64,000 bases of DNA from Haloarculaceae archaeon H-GB1-1 (GCA_029688825.1 JARUKX010000016.1:1-64000), one strand, 5' to 3'. Numbered from the stretch's first letter, positions 1 through 8,522 are shown. Notes: generated by a model not told the origin, from the letters alone. A program made the numbers and translations.

Positions 1-301
1 GGTTCCCGTTGTCGATGAAGATTCCGACTGGTTCGCTCTTCGTGTTCTCGATCGTGAAGACGTCGTGGAACCGATTGCGCGCGTTGGCGTTGAGGTCGTC
101 GAACGCCAGTTCGAGCTGACCGTTGTTGTAGAACGCCTGCTCACTGGTCGGGTCGAGCACGAGGTTCGCAGCGGCGTCTCCCTTGAGGTCGACGCTCACG
201 GTTCGCTTCGCGGCAACACCATCGTACGCACCAGTACCCATTGCAGCCGCTCCGCCAGCGGCGAGCGATCCCATTCCGACGAGGAATTTGCGTCGTTGCA
301 T
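1..301 (-). CDS. Secreted DUF1102-like protein, N-terminal part (cut by window edge)
   Basis: Only about the first 100 residues are in the window; the reading frame is open to base 1 and continues beyond it. The protein starts MQRRKFLVGMGSLAAGG, an RR-containing signal followed by an Ala/Gly-rich hydrophobic stretch to about residue 30, then a KRTVSVDLKGDAAANLVLDP segment that looks like the start of a beta-rich exported domain. From memory this matches haloarchaeal DUF1102-like secreted proteins with SipW/Tat-like signals. The gene at 1221 encodes a protein with a comparable signal followed by a REVSVGIAPDDEALLGI segment, so the two look like distant paralogues flanking a regulator-like membrane protein. 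Function unknown; role of the signal is inferred. Confidence 0.7.
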   Translation of the reverse strand, partial: MQRRKFLVGMGSLAAGGAAAMGTGAYDGVAAKRTVSVDLKGDAAANLVLDPTSEQAFYNNGQLELAFDDLNANARNRFHDVFTIENTKSEPVGIFIDNGN

Positions 302-648
302 AGTTTCTCCAGTAGCCGCCGGTCTGGTCCACCGGACGCGTGTCCCGATGACCCGCCGACGCACACTCGATGCCACGACACGGGCCCATATTGTTACAGT
401 CTGGCCAATTGCGTGTAGAATCATTCAGTTATTCGCAGGTGTCGTTGCCTCTTCGATAGCGGAGTTTACTCTCGAAAGAGAGCCTCTCGAGCGCTGAAGA
501 GAGTCTTTGCAGACTATCCCCACGTCTTGAGAACGTACCTGAATGCCGACAGACTTTCTTAGAGTCTTGCAAGTGACGAGATTATACCTAGTAACTAAGT
601 GGTTGATGAATTTACAGAAGACCGGGAGAGGTGTCAGCAGGAAAACTT
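302..648. other. Divergent intergenic region with a promoter
   Basis: About 347 bp without a supportable gene between two divergently transcribed genes. It is AT-richer than the flanks. A TATA-like ATTATAC lies at 581-587, placed to drive the rightward gene. AGAGTCTTTGC (500-510) and AGAGTCTTGC (561-570) form an imperfect direct repeat about 61 bp apart, which could be a regulator site. Nothing else recognised. Confidence 0.45.
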
Positions 649-1224
649 ATGTCAAAAGTAGTTTCTGCGGACGGGAAGGACGAACGACTGCCTCGTGACG
701 TGGTCTACGAGGCCCTGGGAAATCGACGGCGTCGGTTCCTGCTCCATTACCTGAAGTACAGCGAGCGGGAGGCCCACCTCGCGGAACTCGTCGATCGAAT
801 CGGGGCCTGGGAGAACGACAAGCCCGTCGGCGAGACGACGGCCGCGGAGCGCAAGCGGGTCCGGAGCGCACTCCAGCAGTTCCACCTCCCGAAGATGGAC
901 GAGGATGGACTCATCGAGTACGAACCGGACCGGAAGACGGTCTCACTTGCTGCGCCGGTCGAGGAACTGGACATCTACCTCGACGTGGTCCCGAAGAAGG
1001 ACCTGCCCTGGGGATGGTACTACCTGGGGCTCACTGGGCTGTTCGGTGCCGTCTTCGCCGCCGCGACGGCCGGCGTGTACCCGTTCTCGCCTGTCTCCGA
1101 CACGGCGTGGATGGCCTTCTTCATCGTGACGCTCGGCATCTCCGGGGCGGTCCAGACCTACACCGGATACACGCAAAACCAACTGGGACTGGACGAGCGC
1201 CCGCCAGAAGTAGCCGAGGGGTGA
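649..1224 (+). CDS. Winged-helix domain protein with two C-terminal membrane segments (DUF7344-like)
   Basis: About 191 residues from the ATG at 649; an in-frame GTG at 631 would add six residues. I prefer the ATG because GGAGAGG-type sequence lies just upstream of it rather than inside the start. The N-terminal half (LPRDVVYEALGNRRRRFLLHYLK) resembles the DNA-binding domain of haloarchaeal DUF7344 proteins, in which a short helix-rich domain precedes a wing. After about residue 125 come two hydrophobic helices with a short loop, so the DNA-binding domain probably faces the cytoplasm from the membrane. The stop overlaps the start of the next gene (GTGA), so the two are co-transcribed. Probably a membrane-tethered regulator or sensor for the neighbouring secreted proteins; that role is inference. 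Confidence 0.75.
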   Translation: MSKVVSADGKDERLPRDVVYEALGNRRRRFLLHYLKYSEREAHLAELVDRIGAWENDKPVGETTAAERKRVRSALQQFHLPKMDEDGLIEYEPDRKTVSLAAPVEELDIYLDVVPKKDLPWGWYYLGLTGLFGAVFAAATAGVYPFSPVSDTAWMAFFIVTLGISGAVQTYTGYTQNQLGLDERPPEVAEG

Positions 1225-1781
1225 GTGGCGTGACGAGCGTTCGTCTCGTCGCACTGGCCGTCACCGCGGTGCTGGTGGTCACGTCCACCGGTGGGTACGG
1301 TTCGGTCACTGCCAACCGGGAGGTGTCCGTCGGGATCGCACCCGACGACGAGGCCCTCCTGGGAATCGAGACGGCGTCCCCGACACTGACGCCCGGACGG
1401 AATCGCGACGTGACGCTCCTCAAGGTGCAAAATCACTTCCAGTCACCGGTGGAAACCTTACAGGTGACGGTCACCGACGAAACCACCGGTCCGCCGAAGA
1501 TATCGCCCGACGGAGATGTCTCCGCAGCCACGTCGCTCGGACCCGGCGCATCGACGGCGGTCGAGGCTGACGTCGTCTGTCGACCTGGCTCGTCGGGGAG
1601 AGTCGTCGTCTCCCTCGACGCGACCGGGACCGATTTCGAGGTCTCGCTCCGACGGACGGTACAGATATCATGTTCCGAACCGTCCACAGAGGGAGCGGCG
1701 AGTTCCCCCACGACGCCCGAAACGCCTCAGCCCAGTGGCCGGAAGCCGACCGCCACCACGAGGACGGCAAGGAACAGATAA
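1221..1781 (+). CDS. Secreted beta-rich protein with N-terminal signal, DUF1102-like
   Basis: About 186 residues, starting at GTG 1221 (overlapping the upstream stop) or GTG 1230. The N-terminus is a plain signal-like hydrophobic stretch (VRLVALAVTAVLVVTSTGGYG), then a mature region beginning REVSVGIAPDDEALLGI, alternating polar/hydrophobic strands, two cysteines (VVCRPG and QISCSEP) that could form a disulfide, and a low-complexity Ser/Thr/Pro tail that suggests an extracytoplasmic linker. The last ~55 bp overlap the end of the convergent prenyltransferase gene. It is the likely co-transcribed partner of the membrane winged-helix protein before it. I cannot assign a function; a cell-surface or assembled extracellular protein is a guess from the signal and strand content. 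Confidence 0.65.
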   Translation: MSGVTSVRLVALAVTAVLVVTSTGGYGSVTANREVSVGIAPDDEALLGIETASPTLTPGRNRDVTLLKVQNHFQSPVETLQVTVTDETTGPPKISPDGDVSAATSLGPGASTAVEADVVCRPGSSGRVVVSLDATGTDFEVSLRRTVQISCSEPSTEGAASSPTTPETPQPSGRKPTATTRTARNR

Positions 1782-2581
1782 GACCCGCGGATCAACAGCA
1801 TCGTCGCGAGTTCGGCGTCGGCTCGGTACGCGATTGCGGCGACGGCCGCGAAGACGACCGGTGCGAACGCTGCGCTGGTCGGCATCGCCGGTACGCCGAA
1901 CGCGAGGACGAGAACGGCGAGCATTCCGACTGCCATGAGGCCGTAGGCGACCCGCCGCGCCCCGGCGGGACCGAGGACGACGGCAGCAGTACGCTTGTCG
2001 ATGGATCTGTCGTAGTCGTAGTCGGTCGCATCGTCGATGGCCTTGATCCCCGAGAGGACGAGCAGGAATATCGCCGCGAGGGAGACGACGAGCGGGGACA
2101 GCGTCCGCGCCTGCACGTAGTAGCCGCCGAGGAGGGCGAACGCGATTCCCAGCGGATAGCCGGTCGTGGCCGTCACGGGGTTCGTGTCGAGTTGCGGGGC
2201 GTGAAGGAAGCCGATGACCCAGCCGGGAAGCATCAACGCGACGGCCACGACGTCGACGAGGAGTCCGACGACGGCTGTCGCCACCACGAAGACGGCGGTC
2301 GATCCTGCCAGTGCGATTCGACACCCGCGCGCAGTCAGCGGGTGGTCGTCGTCCTCACCGCGGCCGTAGAAGTCGACGTAGCCGTCCTTGACGTGGGCCG
2401 TGTAAAGCCCGGCGAACACGGCGACGGAGTGGACGAGCAACACCGTCACCGACAACGACTCGGCGAGCGCGGCCCCGAACCAGGCGGTTGCGATAGGCGG
2501 CAGCATGAACACGGGGTGGATCTGCGAGACGAACGCGCGGGTGGCGGCTCGCGGTCCGGTTCCGTGACGCGAAACGGGCAT
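1727..2581 (-). CDS. UbiA-family membrane prenyltransferase
   Basis: 284 residues with about eight predicted transmembrane helices. Two Asp-rich motifs sit where UbiA enzymes bind Mg-diphosphate: KDGYVDFYGRGED near residue 65 and DDATDYDYDRSIDKRT in the second half. UbiA enzymes transfer an isoprenoid chain from a diphosphate donor to an aromatic or lipid acceptor in the membrane; in haloarchaea relatives act in menaquinone, membrane lipid or C50 carotenoid synthesis, and I cannot choose among these. The first motif is DxxxD without the usual Asn, so this is a divergent member. A TATA-like TAACTTTT about 30 bp upstream supports the ATG. The 3' end overlaps the convergent secreted-protein gene by about 55 bp. 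Confidence 0.8.
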   Translation of the reverse strand: MPVSRHGTGPRAATRAFVSQIHPVFMLPPIATAWFGAALAESLSVTVLLVHSVAVFAGLYTAHVKDGYVDFYGRGEDDDHPLTARGCRIALAGSTAVFVVATAVVGLLVDVVAVALMLPGWVIGFLHAPQLDTNPVTATTGYPLGIAFALLGGYYVQARTLSPLVVSLAAIFLLVLSGIKAIDDATDYDYDRSIDKRTAAVVLGPAGARRVAYGLMAVGMLAVLVLAFGVPAMPTSAAFAPVVFAAVAAIAYRADAELATMLLIRGSYLFLAVLVVAVGFRPLG

Positions 2582-2611
2582 ACGCTACCATAGTGTTCCC
2601 GCAGTGAAAAG

Positions 2612-2992
2612 TTACGCCGCGTCGCGCAGGTGGCGGTCGTCGAGGACGAACACCGAGAGGTGGGAGGCGAGTTGTCGAGCGTCCCGCTCCGTGGGGGCGT
2701 GGAGTTCGCCGGAGATGGCACCCGCCTCACCGCCGACGGCCTCCGCCTCGGAGACCGGGTCCGTTTCGGTCGGGTACGGTCGACGATTGCGGATGCGCTC
2801 GCGAAGCCGCTGTACGGACCGCGGTTTGAGCTGCTTGCCCAGGTGCTGGAGGTCGTAGTGAACGATGAACCCACGACGCGCGTCCCGCACGGCCAGGACC
2901 GGCTGACCGCGGTCAGCACATCGGCTCCACAGCGCCGTGGCCTCGGATCGCGTCGAATAGACGGGGACGTTCGACGGCGCGAGGTGGTCCAT
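2612..2992 (-). CDS. Uncharacterised haloarchaeal protein
   Basis: 126 residues, no signal or membrane segment. The N-terminal half (VPVYSTRSEATALWSRCADRGQPVLAVRDARRGFIVHYDL) looks like a small alpha/beta domain; the middle is basic (QRLRERIRNRRPYP) and the C-terminal part is acidic and helical. I do not recognise a family. A GTTAAC-containing TATA-like element about 26 bp upstream of the ATG fits leaderless transcription. It lies head-to-tail with the UbiA gene 30 bp downstream and may be co-transcribed with it, which is the only functional hint. Confidence 0.6.
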   Translation of the reverse strand: MDHLAPSNVPVYSTRSEATALWSRCADRGQPVLAVRDARRGFIVHYDLQHLGKQLKPRSVQRLRERIRNRRPYPTETDPVSEAEAVGGEAGAISGELHAPTERDARQLASHLSVFVLDDRHLRDAA

Positions 2993-3110
2993 ACACTACC
3001 CACGTGCCGGACCGGTTAACGCGTATCGGTCGTGTGTGAAAAGGCCACGCACGTGTGAACCACCCCCACAGACAGGCCGACTTCCCGAGCCCGTCAGGCG
3101 ACCGTTCGAG

Positions 3111-4232
3111 TCAGGCCACCTGCTGCGTCGCGTCCCGCATGACCTCCAGCGCCGTTTTGATGTCCTCGATACCGGTCGCGTAGGAGATGCGGGCGTAGCC
3201 CTCGCCATGCGCGCCGAACGCGTCGCCGGGAACGACGATGACGTCACGAGCGAGCACTTCGTCCACCCAACCGTCTGGGACCTTCGGCATGGCGTAGAAC
3301 GCACCCTTCGGCGTGGGGGTCTCCAGCCCGATGTCTTCGAGACCGTCGAGCAGGACGTTCCGCCGCTCCTCGAAGGCAGCGACCATCTCGTCGACGGCGT
3401 CCTGTGGGCCGGTCAGCGCGGCTTCGGCGGCGAACTGGGCCGGCGCGCTGGCGCAGGCCTGGGCGTACTGGTGGACGCGGAGCATCCGCTCGATGCGTCG
3501 GTTCGACGCGGCGACCCACCCCAGCCGCCAGCCCGTCATCGAGTAGGCCTTCGAGCAGGCGTTGACGACGACGACGTTGTCGGTCTCTGCGAACTCCATT
3601 GGCGAGCGGTGTTCGCCCTCGAAGATGATGTGCTCGTACACCTCGTCGGAGAGACACAGCACGTCGTGCTCGTCGGCGATGCGGGCGAACTCCCGCATGT
3701 CCTCGGTCGACTGGACCGCACCCGTCGGGTTCGCGGGGCTGTTGACGACGAACACCGCGGTGTCGTCGGTGATGGCGTCCTCGACGGCTGCGGGGTCGAG
3801 CGTCAGGTCGTCCCGGAGCCCAACCGGTTTCGGCGTCCCGCCGGCGAGGTTCGTCAGCGCCTCGTAGGAGACGAACCCGGGGTCGGGGAAGATGACTTCC
3901 TCGCCGTCATCCACGTGGGCTTCGAGGACGAGATGCAGCGCCTCGCTGCCGCCCGACGTCGCGATGAGATGCTCCGGGTCGACCTCGAAGCCGTTGTCCC
4001 GCGCGTGCTTCTCGCTGATAGCTTCGCGGAGTTCGCGGATGCCCTTGTTCGACGTGTAGGCGTCGACGTCGCCCGCCTGGATGGCCTCGACCGCGCGCTC
4101 GCGGACGTGCTCGGGCGTCGGGAAGTCAGGCTGGCCGATACCGAGGTTTATCGCGTCCTCGCCGGCGGCCTCGAACACTTCGCGGATTCCGCTGATCGAC
4201 ACCTGCTCGACGCGGCGTGAGAACCCTGTCAT
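3111..4232 (-). CDS. PLP-dependent aminotransferase, class I (AspC-like)
   Basis: 373 residues, full length for the AspB/AspC subgroup. Motifs in order: GQPDFPTPEHV (~33-43, substrate loop), TSGGSEA (~92-98, phosphate binding), NSPANPTGAV (~164-173, conserved Asn), SDEVYE (~195-200, Asp pairing with the pyridine N), NACSKAYSMTGWRLGW with the Schiff-base Lys228, and a C-terminal YARISYA with the carboxylate-binding Arg. The enzyme interconverts an amino acid and a 2-oxoacid with 2-oxoglutarate/glutamate; the exact substrate cannot be read from sequence. It stands alone, with its own TATA-like box at 4257-4264, 28 bp upstream, supporting a leaderless ATG. Confidence 0.9.
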   Translation of the reverse strand: MTGFSRRVEQVSISGIREVFEAAGEDAINLGIGQPDFPTPEHVRERAVEAIQAGDVDAYTSNKGIRELREAISEKHARDNGFEVDPEHLIATSGGSEALHLVLEAHVDDGEEVIFPDPGFVSYEALTNLAGGTPKPVGLRDDLTLDPAAVEDAITDDTAVFVVNSPANPTGAVQSTEDMREFARIADEHDVLCLSDEVYEHIIFEGEHRSPMEFAETDNVVVVNACSKAYSMTGWRLGWVAASNRRIERMLRVHQYAQACASAPAQFAAEAALTGPQDAVDEMVAAFEERRNVLLDGLEDIGLETPTPKGAFYAMPKVPDGWVDEVLARDVIVVPGDAFGAHGEGYARISYATGIEDIKTALEVMRDATQQVA

Positions 4233-4256
4233 ACCCTATCCAGCGAGTGCCGAACC

Positions 4257-4264
4257 GATAACTC
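4257..4264 (-). promoter_or_regulatory. TATA-like element for the aminotransferase gene
   Basis: AGTTATCG on the minus strand, centred about 28 bp before the ATG at 4232. This spacing is that of leaderless haloarchaeal transcripts and supports the chosen start. Confidence 0.45.
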
Positions 4265-4502
4265 TTCATGGTCCTGCGGAAGGCCCCGATTCCGTACGTA
4301 CCCGTTCCGGTATCGTCTCGAAGGTGTCGGCCTTTCTTGCCGAAATCTGAGTCGTGCGACGAGAGACTGTAAGCGTCTTCCAGCGTCCGAAGACGGTGAA
4401 AACCCCGGTATTGTAGACTAATCCCCGAACCGCGTAACGGACGTACTTTCGTCTACCATTCCGCAGTTATGCCACCGATACCTATCCTGAACCAAGAGAC
4501 AC

Positions 4503-5558
4503 ATGGATTTCGACGGCAGGACCAACGTAACTCGGCGGTCGTATCTGAGAGGAGTGAGCGGTCTAACAGTCGGCGGTAGCGCTGCGCTCGCGGGGTGCTC
4601 AGCGGTTACCGGTAGCGGGTCGTCGCTCGACGAACTTCGCGTCGCGTACATGCCTATCTACCCGGACATGCAGTACTTCGTTATGCGGGAGGAGGGGTAC
4701 TTCGACAACCTGTCTGTCCCGGTGAACGGCACGGTCTTCTCCGACGGGCCGAGCATCGTCCAGGCCTCCGCGAAGGGGGAGTTCGACGTTATGATGTTCG
4801 GCATCGTCCCCGCGATGATCGTCATGGACAAGGGTGTCTCCTCGAAAATTGCCGCGTCGAACATCAAGGACGCGATGCAGATTCTCGCGACCGACGAGTT
4901 CGCGGGGCTGTTCGAGGAACACGGTGCGGACGCCTTCGCGAAGTTCGAGGAGCAGAACGGCCGGAAGTTCAGGTTCGGGACGTTCCCGCCGGGGTCGGTC
5001 CCGGACATCCTGCTCCGGTACTGGCTGGAGGAAGACCTCGGACTGGACCCGGAGACTGACGTGAACATCACGGGCCTCGCCGGTGCCGGCCCGGTCAGAC
5101 AGGCCCTGCTGTCTGGCAAGATAGACGGCACGTCGATAATGGAGCCGATACCGACGATCATCGAGGCGAAGGACGCACCGTACCAGCCGATAGCGTGGGC
5201 GGGGTCGTTCATGCCCGGCCAACCCGCAGCTGTCACGCTGCTGCACGACCGGCTTCGGTCGGACCATCGAGCGGTCGCTACCGAGTTCGTCCGCCAGCAT
5301 CGTCGAGCGACCGAGTTCGCACGGACCTCCCCAGACGAGGCGGCAGCGCACGCCAGTACGGTCATCGGCGAGGAGGCGCTCCCGGTAAAGACTGCGCGGA
5401 CGGCGATGGACTCACGAGCGAGCGCGTTCGTCACGGACCCACACGAGATAGCGGAGCAGGCCGTCACGTTCAGCGAGTACGCGTCGCGACTCGGAAAGAC
5501 GGAGCAACAGCTCTCGAAGTCTGCGATGTTCGACTTCGGCATCTACGACGAGCTATGA
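4503..5558 (+). CDS. ABC transporter substrate-binding lipoprotein (SsuA/TauA/NMT1 family)
   Basis: 351 residues. The N-terminus has a Tat motif (RRSYLRGVSG) and a lipobox LAGC with Cys at about residue 32, so the protein is exported folded and lipid-anchored outside the cell. The mature part (LRVAYMPIYPDMQYFVMREEGYF) is the start of the NMT1/SsuA-type periplasmic fold, with typical GTFPPGSVPDILLRYWL and SGKIDGTSIMEPIP segments. Family members bind nitrate, alkanesulfonates, taurine or thiamine-pyrimidine precursors; nothing here fixes the ligand. The gene overlaps the permease gene by ATGA, forming a three-gene importer operon. Translation is probably coupled. Confidence 0.87.
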   Translation: MDFDGRTNVTRRSYLRGVSGLTVGGSAALAGCSAVTGSGSSLDELRVAYMPIYPDMQYFVMREEGYFDNLSVPVNGTVFSDGPSIVQASAKGEFDVMMFGIVPAMIVMDKGVSSKIAASNIKDAMQILATDEFAGLFEEHGADAFAKFEEQNGRKFRFGTFPPGSVPDILLRYWLEEDLGLDPETDVNITGLAGAGPVRQALLSGKIDGTSIMEPIPTIIEAKDAPYQPIAWAGSFMPGQPAAVTLLHDRLRSDHRAVATEFVRQHRRATEFARTSPDEAAAHASTVIGEEALPVKTARTAMDSRASAFVTDPHEIAEQAVTFSEYASRLGKTEQQLSKSAMFDFGIYDEL

Positions 5559-6370
5559 GTATCGAATCGGCCACCGAGAGGGAGTCCGACGCCACACCGG
5601 GGACGAGGGTAAGAGTGAGCGGAGCCGCCCTCCGGCGACACCTCCTCGGCCTGCTCGGGACCGTCGGCTTCCTGCTGGCCTGGCAGGCCGGGGCGATGGC
5701 CATCGCCAAACCCTTCCTGTTGCCGTCTCCGTTCGCCGTCGCCTCGGCGTTCGTCTCCGAGTTGGCGTCCGGACGGATGCTGGCGAAGCTCGCTCAGAGC
5801 CTGTTCCACTACGTCCCCGGGCTCGTCGTCGGCACCGGGCTCGGCATCGCCGTTGGAGTCGGTATGGGGTGGAGCGAGACGCTCGATAGCGCCCTGACGC
5901 CGGTCACTCGGGTCCTGCGCCCGATTCCACCGCTCGCATGGATCGCGTTCGCGATCGTCTGGATCGGAATCGGTCACGGGGGTGCGACGTTCATCGTCGC
6001 CATCGGTGCCTTCTGGATCAACTTCTACAACGCCTACAGCGGCGTCGAGAGCGTCCCGGAGGACCTTCAGGACGTCGCGGCCAGTCTGGGCATCCACGAC
6101 GACCTTCGGATGATTCGGAAAGTCGTGCTCCCCAGTGCGACGCCGGAGATACTGACCGGAGTTCGCACGTCTATCGGACAGTGCTGGATGATCGTCGTCG
6201 CCGCCGAACTTTTCGGCGCGCCCGGCGTCGGCTACCAGATAATCAACGCCGCGCAGAACCTCGCGATGGACGTGAGCGTCGTGTACATGCTCGTCATCAG
6301 CGCCGTGTTCCTCGTGAGCGATGCGCTGTTTCGAACGGTCGAAGGGAGGTTGCTCGCGTGGCGGAACTGA
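5555..6370 (+). CDS. ABC transporter permease (SsuC/TauC family)
   Basis: 271 residues from the ATG that overlaps the upstream stop. A soluble Ser/Glu-rich N-terminus (~30 residues) precedes six predicted membrane helices. The EAA-type loop that contacts the ATPase is visible as DVAASLGIHDDLRMIRKVVLPSATPEIL, and IPPLAWIAFAIVWIGIG is the conserved segment of nitrate/sulfonate/taurine permeases. It forms the membrane channel of the importer encoded with the lipoprotein before it and the ATPase after it; the ATPase start GTG lies inside the last codons. Confidence 0.9.
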   Translation: MSIESATERESDATPGTRVRVSGAALRRHLLGLLGTVGFLLAWQAGAMAIAKPFLLPSPFAVASAFVSELASGRMLAKLAQSLFHYVPGLVVGTGLGIAVGVGMGWSETLDSALTPVTRVLRPIPPLAWIAFAIVWIGIGHGGATFIVAIGAFWINFYNAYSGVESVPEDLQDVAASLGIHDDLRMIRKVVLPSATPEILTGVRTSIGQCWMIVVAAELFGAPGVGYQIINAAQNLAMDVSVVYMLVISAVFLVSDALFRTVEGRLLAWRN

Positions 6371-7128
6371 GCGAGCAGCTCGCACGAATCGAGGTCGACG
6401 GGGTCGGAAAGGCGTTCGACTCCGGGAGCGGCGACCGCGTTCAGGCCCTCTCGAACGTCGATTTCGCCGTTGATGAGGGAGAGTTCGTCTGCATCGTTGG
6501 CCCGTCGGGCTGCGGGAAGACGACGCTGTTTCGGATCATCGCCGGTCTCGAGACCCCGACGAGCGGGACCGTTCGACTCGACGGCGACGCGGTCACCGAA
6601 CCGGACATGGACCGGGGCATGGTCTTTCAGGAGTACGGCCTGTTCCCCTGGCGGACGGCCCGGGGGAACGTCGAATTCGGCCTCGAGCAGACCGACGCCG
6701 ACGAGCGCGAGCGGGCGCGACGCGCTCAGGAGATGATCGACCTCGTCGGCCTCGACGGTTTCGAAGACGCCTACCCGTCCGAGCTGTCCGGGGGAATGAA
6801 ACAGCGGGTCGGTATCGCACGTGCGCTGGCGGTCGACCCCGAAGTATTACTGATGGACGAACCGTTCGGGAGCGTCGACGCGCAGACGAGGGACATGCTC
6901 CACGACGAACTGCTTCGTATCTGGGCGAAGACGGAGAAGACCATCCTCTTCGTCACGCACGACGTCGAGGAGGCGGTGACGCTCGCCGACCGAATCGTCG
7001 TGCTCACGAACGGGCCGGGAACGGTGAACGAGATCGTCCCGGTAGACCTCGACCGGCCCCGCTCGCGGACGGACGACGCGTTCGGCCGTCACCAGGAGCG
7101 CGTCCTCGACCTCATTCGCGACGGCTAG
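6358..7128 (+). CDS. ABC transporter ATP-binding protein (SsuB/TauB family)
   Basis: 256 residues; start GTG 6358 overlaps the permease end by 13 bases. All nucleotide-binding motifs are intact: Walker A GPSGCGKTT, Q-loop (VFQEYGLFPW), signature LSGGMKQR, Walker B VLLMDEPFG, and the switch His in LFVTHDVEEAV. The FQEYGLFPWRT sequence is typical of the nitrate/sulfonate/taurine class. It energises the importer made of the two preceding products. The stop faces the thiolase stop only 23 bp away, so transcription of the two units converges. Confidence 0.92.
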   Translation: MAELSEQLARIEVDGVGKAFDSGSGDRVQALSNVDFAVDEGEFVCIVGPSGCGKTTLFRIIAGLETPTSGTVRLDGDAVTEPDMDRGMVFQEYGLFPWRTARGNVEFGLEQTDADERERARRAQEMIDLVGLDGFEDAYPSELSGGMKQRVGIARALAVDPEVLLMDEPFGSVDAQTRDMLHDELLRIWAKTEKTILFVTHDVEEAVTLADRIVVLTNGPGTVNEIVPVDLDRPRSRTDDAFGRHQERVLDLIRDG

Positions 7129-7151
7129 CGGCCCTCTCCTCGTCCGGTTCG

Positions 7152-8309
7152 TCAACGCCGAAGCAGCATCATTATCGCGCCGCCGCCACCGATACTCATC
7201 CCAACCACGCCGTACTCGGCGTCGTCGTGCTCCATCGCGTACGCGAGCGTCGTCGTGATTATGCCGCCGCTCGCCCCGATGGGGTGGCCGAGCGCGACGG
7301 CGCCGCCGCGGGGGTTGAGTCGTTCCTCGGGGATGTCGAGGCGGTCGCGGACGTAGACCATCTGCGCCGCGAACGCCTCGTTGAGTTCATAGTGGTCGAC
7401 GTCGTCGACGGCCAGGCCGTTGCGCTCCAGCAACTGCTCGACGGCGTCGCCGACGGAGATGGACCACCACTCGGGGTCGTTGTAGACGACGGCGTAGTCC
7501 TCGACGTGCGCCATCGGCCCGAGCCCGGCCGCCTCCGCTGCCTCCGCGGAAGCGATCAGGACGCAGCCCGCACCGTCGCTCAGCTTCGAGGCGTTCCCGG
7601 GCGTGATGGTCCCCTCGTCCGCGAACGCCGGTCGTAGCCGTGCGAGGTCTTCCATAGACGTGTCTGCGCGCGGTCCCTCGTCTTCGGTCACGAGGTGGTT
7701 GCCCACCTCGACCGGCGTGATCTCCTCGCTGAACGCCCCCTCAGTGACGCTCGCCGCGGCACGCCGATTGCTCCGCAGGGCGTACTCGTCCTGAGCCTCC
7801 CGAGAGATGTCGAAACGGTCGACGAGCGCCTCGGTCAGTTCGCCCATGTGCGCGTCGACGTTGCCGTCCCACAGCGCGTCGTGGATCATCGAATCCGTGA
7901 GCGTCGTGTCGCCGTGGCGCCGGCCTTTGCGCATCTCCCGGACGAGATACGGCGCGTTCGACATGGACTCCATCCCACCGGCGATGGCGACCTCGGCGCG
8001 GCCGGCCTGGATTCGGTCGACTGCGGTCGTAATGGCGCGTAGCCCCGAACCCGACGCTTCGTTGAGCGTCGTCGCCGCAACGTCGTTGGGCAGATCCGAT
8101 TCGACGACGACCTGTCGCGCGGGAACCTGGCCGACGCCGGCCTGAACGGCATTTCCGAGCCCGACCCAGTCGACCGTGTCCACGCCGGTCCTGTCGAGCA
8201 GTCCCTGGACCGCCGCGGTTCCGAGGTCGACGGCCGAGGCGTCCGAGAGCGCACCGAGGAGGGCTCCGTGAGCAGTACGTGCGCCGTCGACGAGTACGAC
8301 GTCAGTCAT
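7152..8309 (-). CDS. Thiolase-family protein with both catalytic Cys replaced by Ser
   Basis: 385 residues, full thiolase length with both core halves. Kept catalytic features: NEAF (Asn310) and GHPIGASG (His342). Changed: the nucleophile motif N-x-x-C-G-S-G reads NEASGSG with Ser86 in place of Cys, and the C-terminal C-I-G-G-G motif reads MSIGGG with Ser372 in place of Cys. Classical thiolases use both Cys for Claisen condensation or cleavage of acyl-CoA. I recall that beta-ketothiolases of Haloferax mediterranei use a Ser-His-His arrangement, so this may be an active haloarchaeal variant rather than a dead enzyme, but this one has Ser at both positions. No DUF35/OB-fold partner gene lies beside it. 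Substrate unknown. Confidence 0.85.
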   Translation of the reverse strand: MTDVVLVDGARTAHGALLGALSDASAVDLGTAAVQGLLDRTGVDTVDWVGLGNAVQAGVGQVPARQVVVESDLPNDVAATTLNEASGSGLRAITTAVDRIQAGRAEVAIAGGMESMSNAPYLVREMRKGRRHGDTTLTDSMIHDALWDGNVDAHMGELTEALVDRFDISREAQDEYALRSNRRAAASVTEGAFSEEITPVEVGNHLVTEDEGPRADTSMEDLARLRPAFADEGTITPGNASKLSDGAGCVLIASAEAAEAAGLGPMAHVEDYAVVYNDPEWWSISVGDAVEQLLERNGLAVDDVDHYELNEAFAAQMVYVRDRLDIPEERLNPRGGAVALGHPIGASGGIITTTLAYAMEHDDAEYGVVGMSIGGGGAIMMLLRR

Positions 8310-8360
8310 GTTATTACAACAGACAATTCACCGCGAGGGACTATCCCTGTTTGGTCGCGG

Positions 8361-8522
8361 TCACTCCACGTCTTCGTCCGCAACGTCGCGGAGGTCCGCG
8401 ACGTGCCGTTCGAGAACCCTGAGCGTTGCGTCGGCGTCCGCGTAGCCCTGCTCGTACTCGCTGTACGCCTTGTCAGCCTGTTCGAGGAACGTCGTGACTG
8501 CTTCGTCGAGGTCGTCGCTCAT
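8361..8522 (-). CDS. Small acidic helical protein, uncharacterised
   Basis: 53 residues, MSDDLDEAVTTFLEQADKAY..., ending VADEDVE. About a third of residues are Asp/Glu, and heptad-like spacing of hydrophobic residues predicts a long helical hairpin or coiled coil. It lies between the thiolase gene (51 bp downstream) and the nucleotidyltransferase gene (44 bp upstream), all on the minus strand, so it may belong to either transcript. The codon use (GAC, CTC, GAC GTC) is like that of its neighbours, which favours a real gene. It is about the size of an exonuclease VII small subunit but I cannot support that name. Function unknown. Confidence 0.6.
   Translation of the reverse strand: MSDDLDEAVTTFLEQADKAYSEYEQGYADADATLRVLERHVADLRDVADEDVE

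Noticed and set aside
3036-4220. 394-codon plus-strand frame opposite the aminotransferase
   Set aside because: Antisense to a gene with all PLP motifs; the translation shows no domain.
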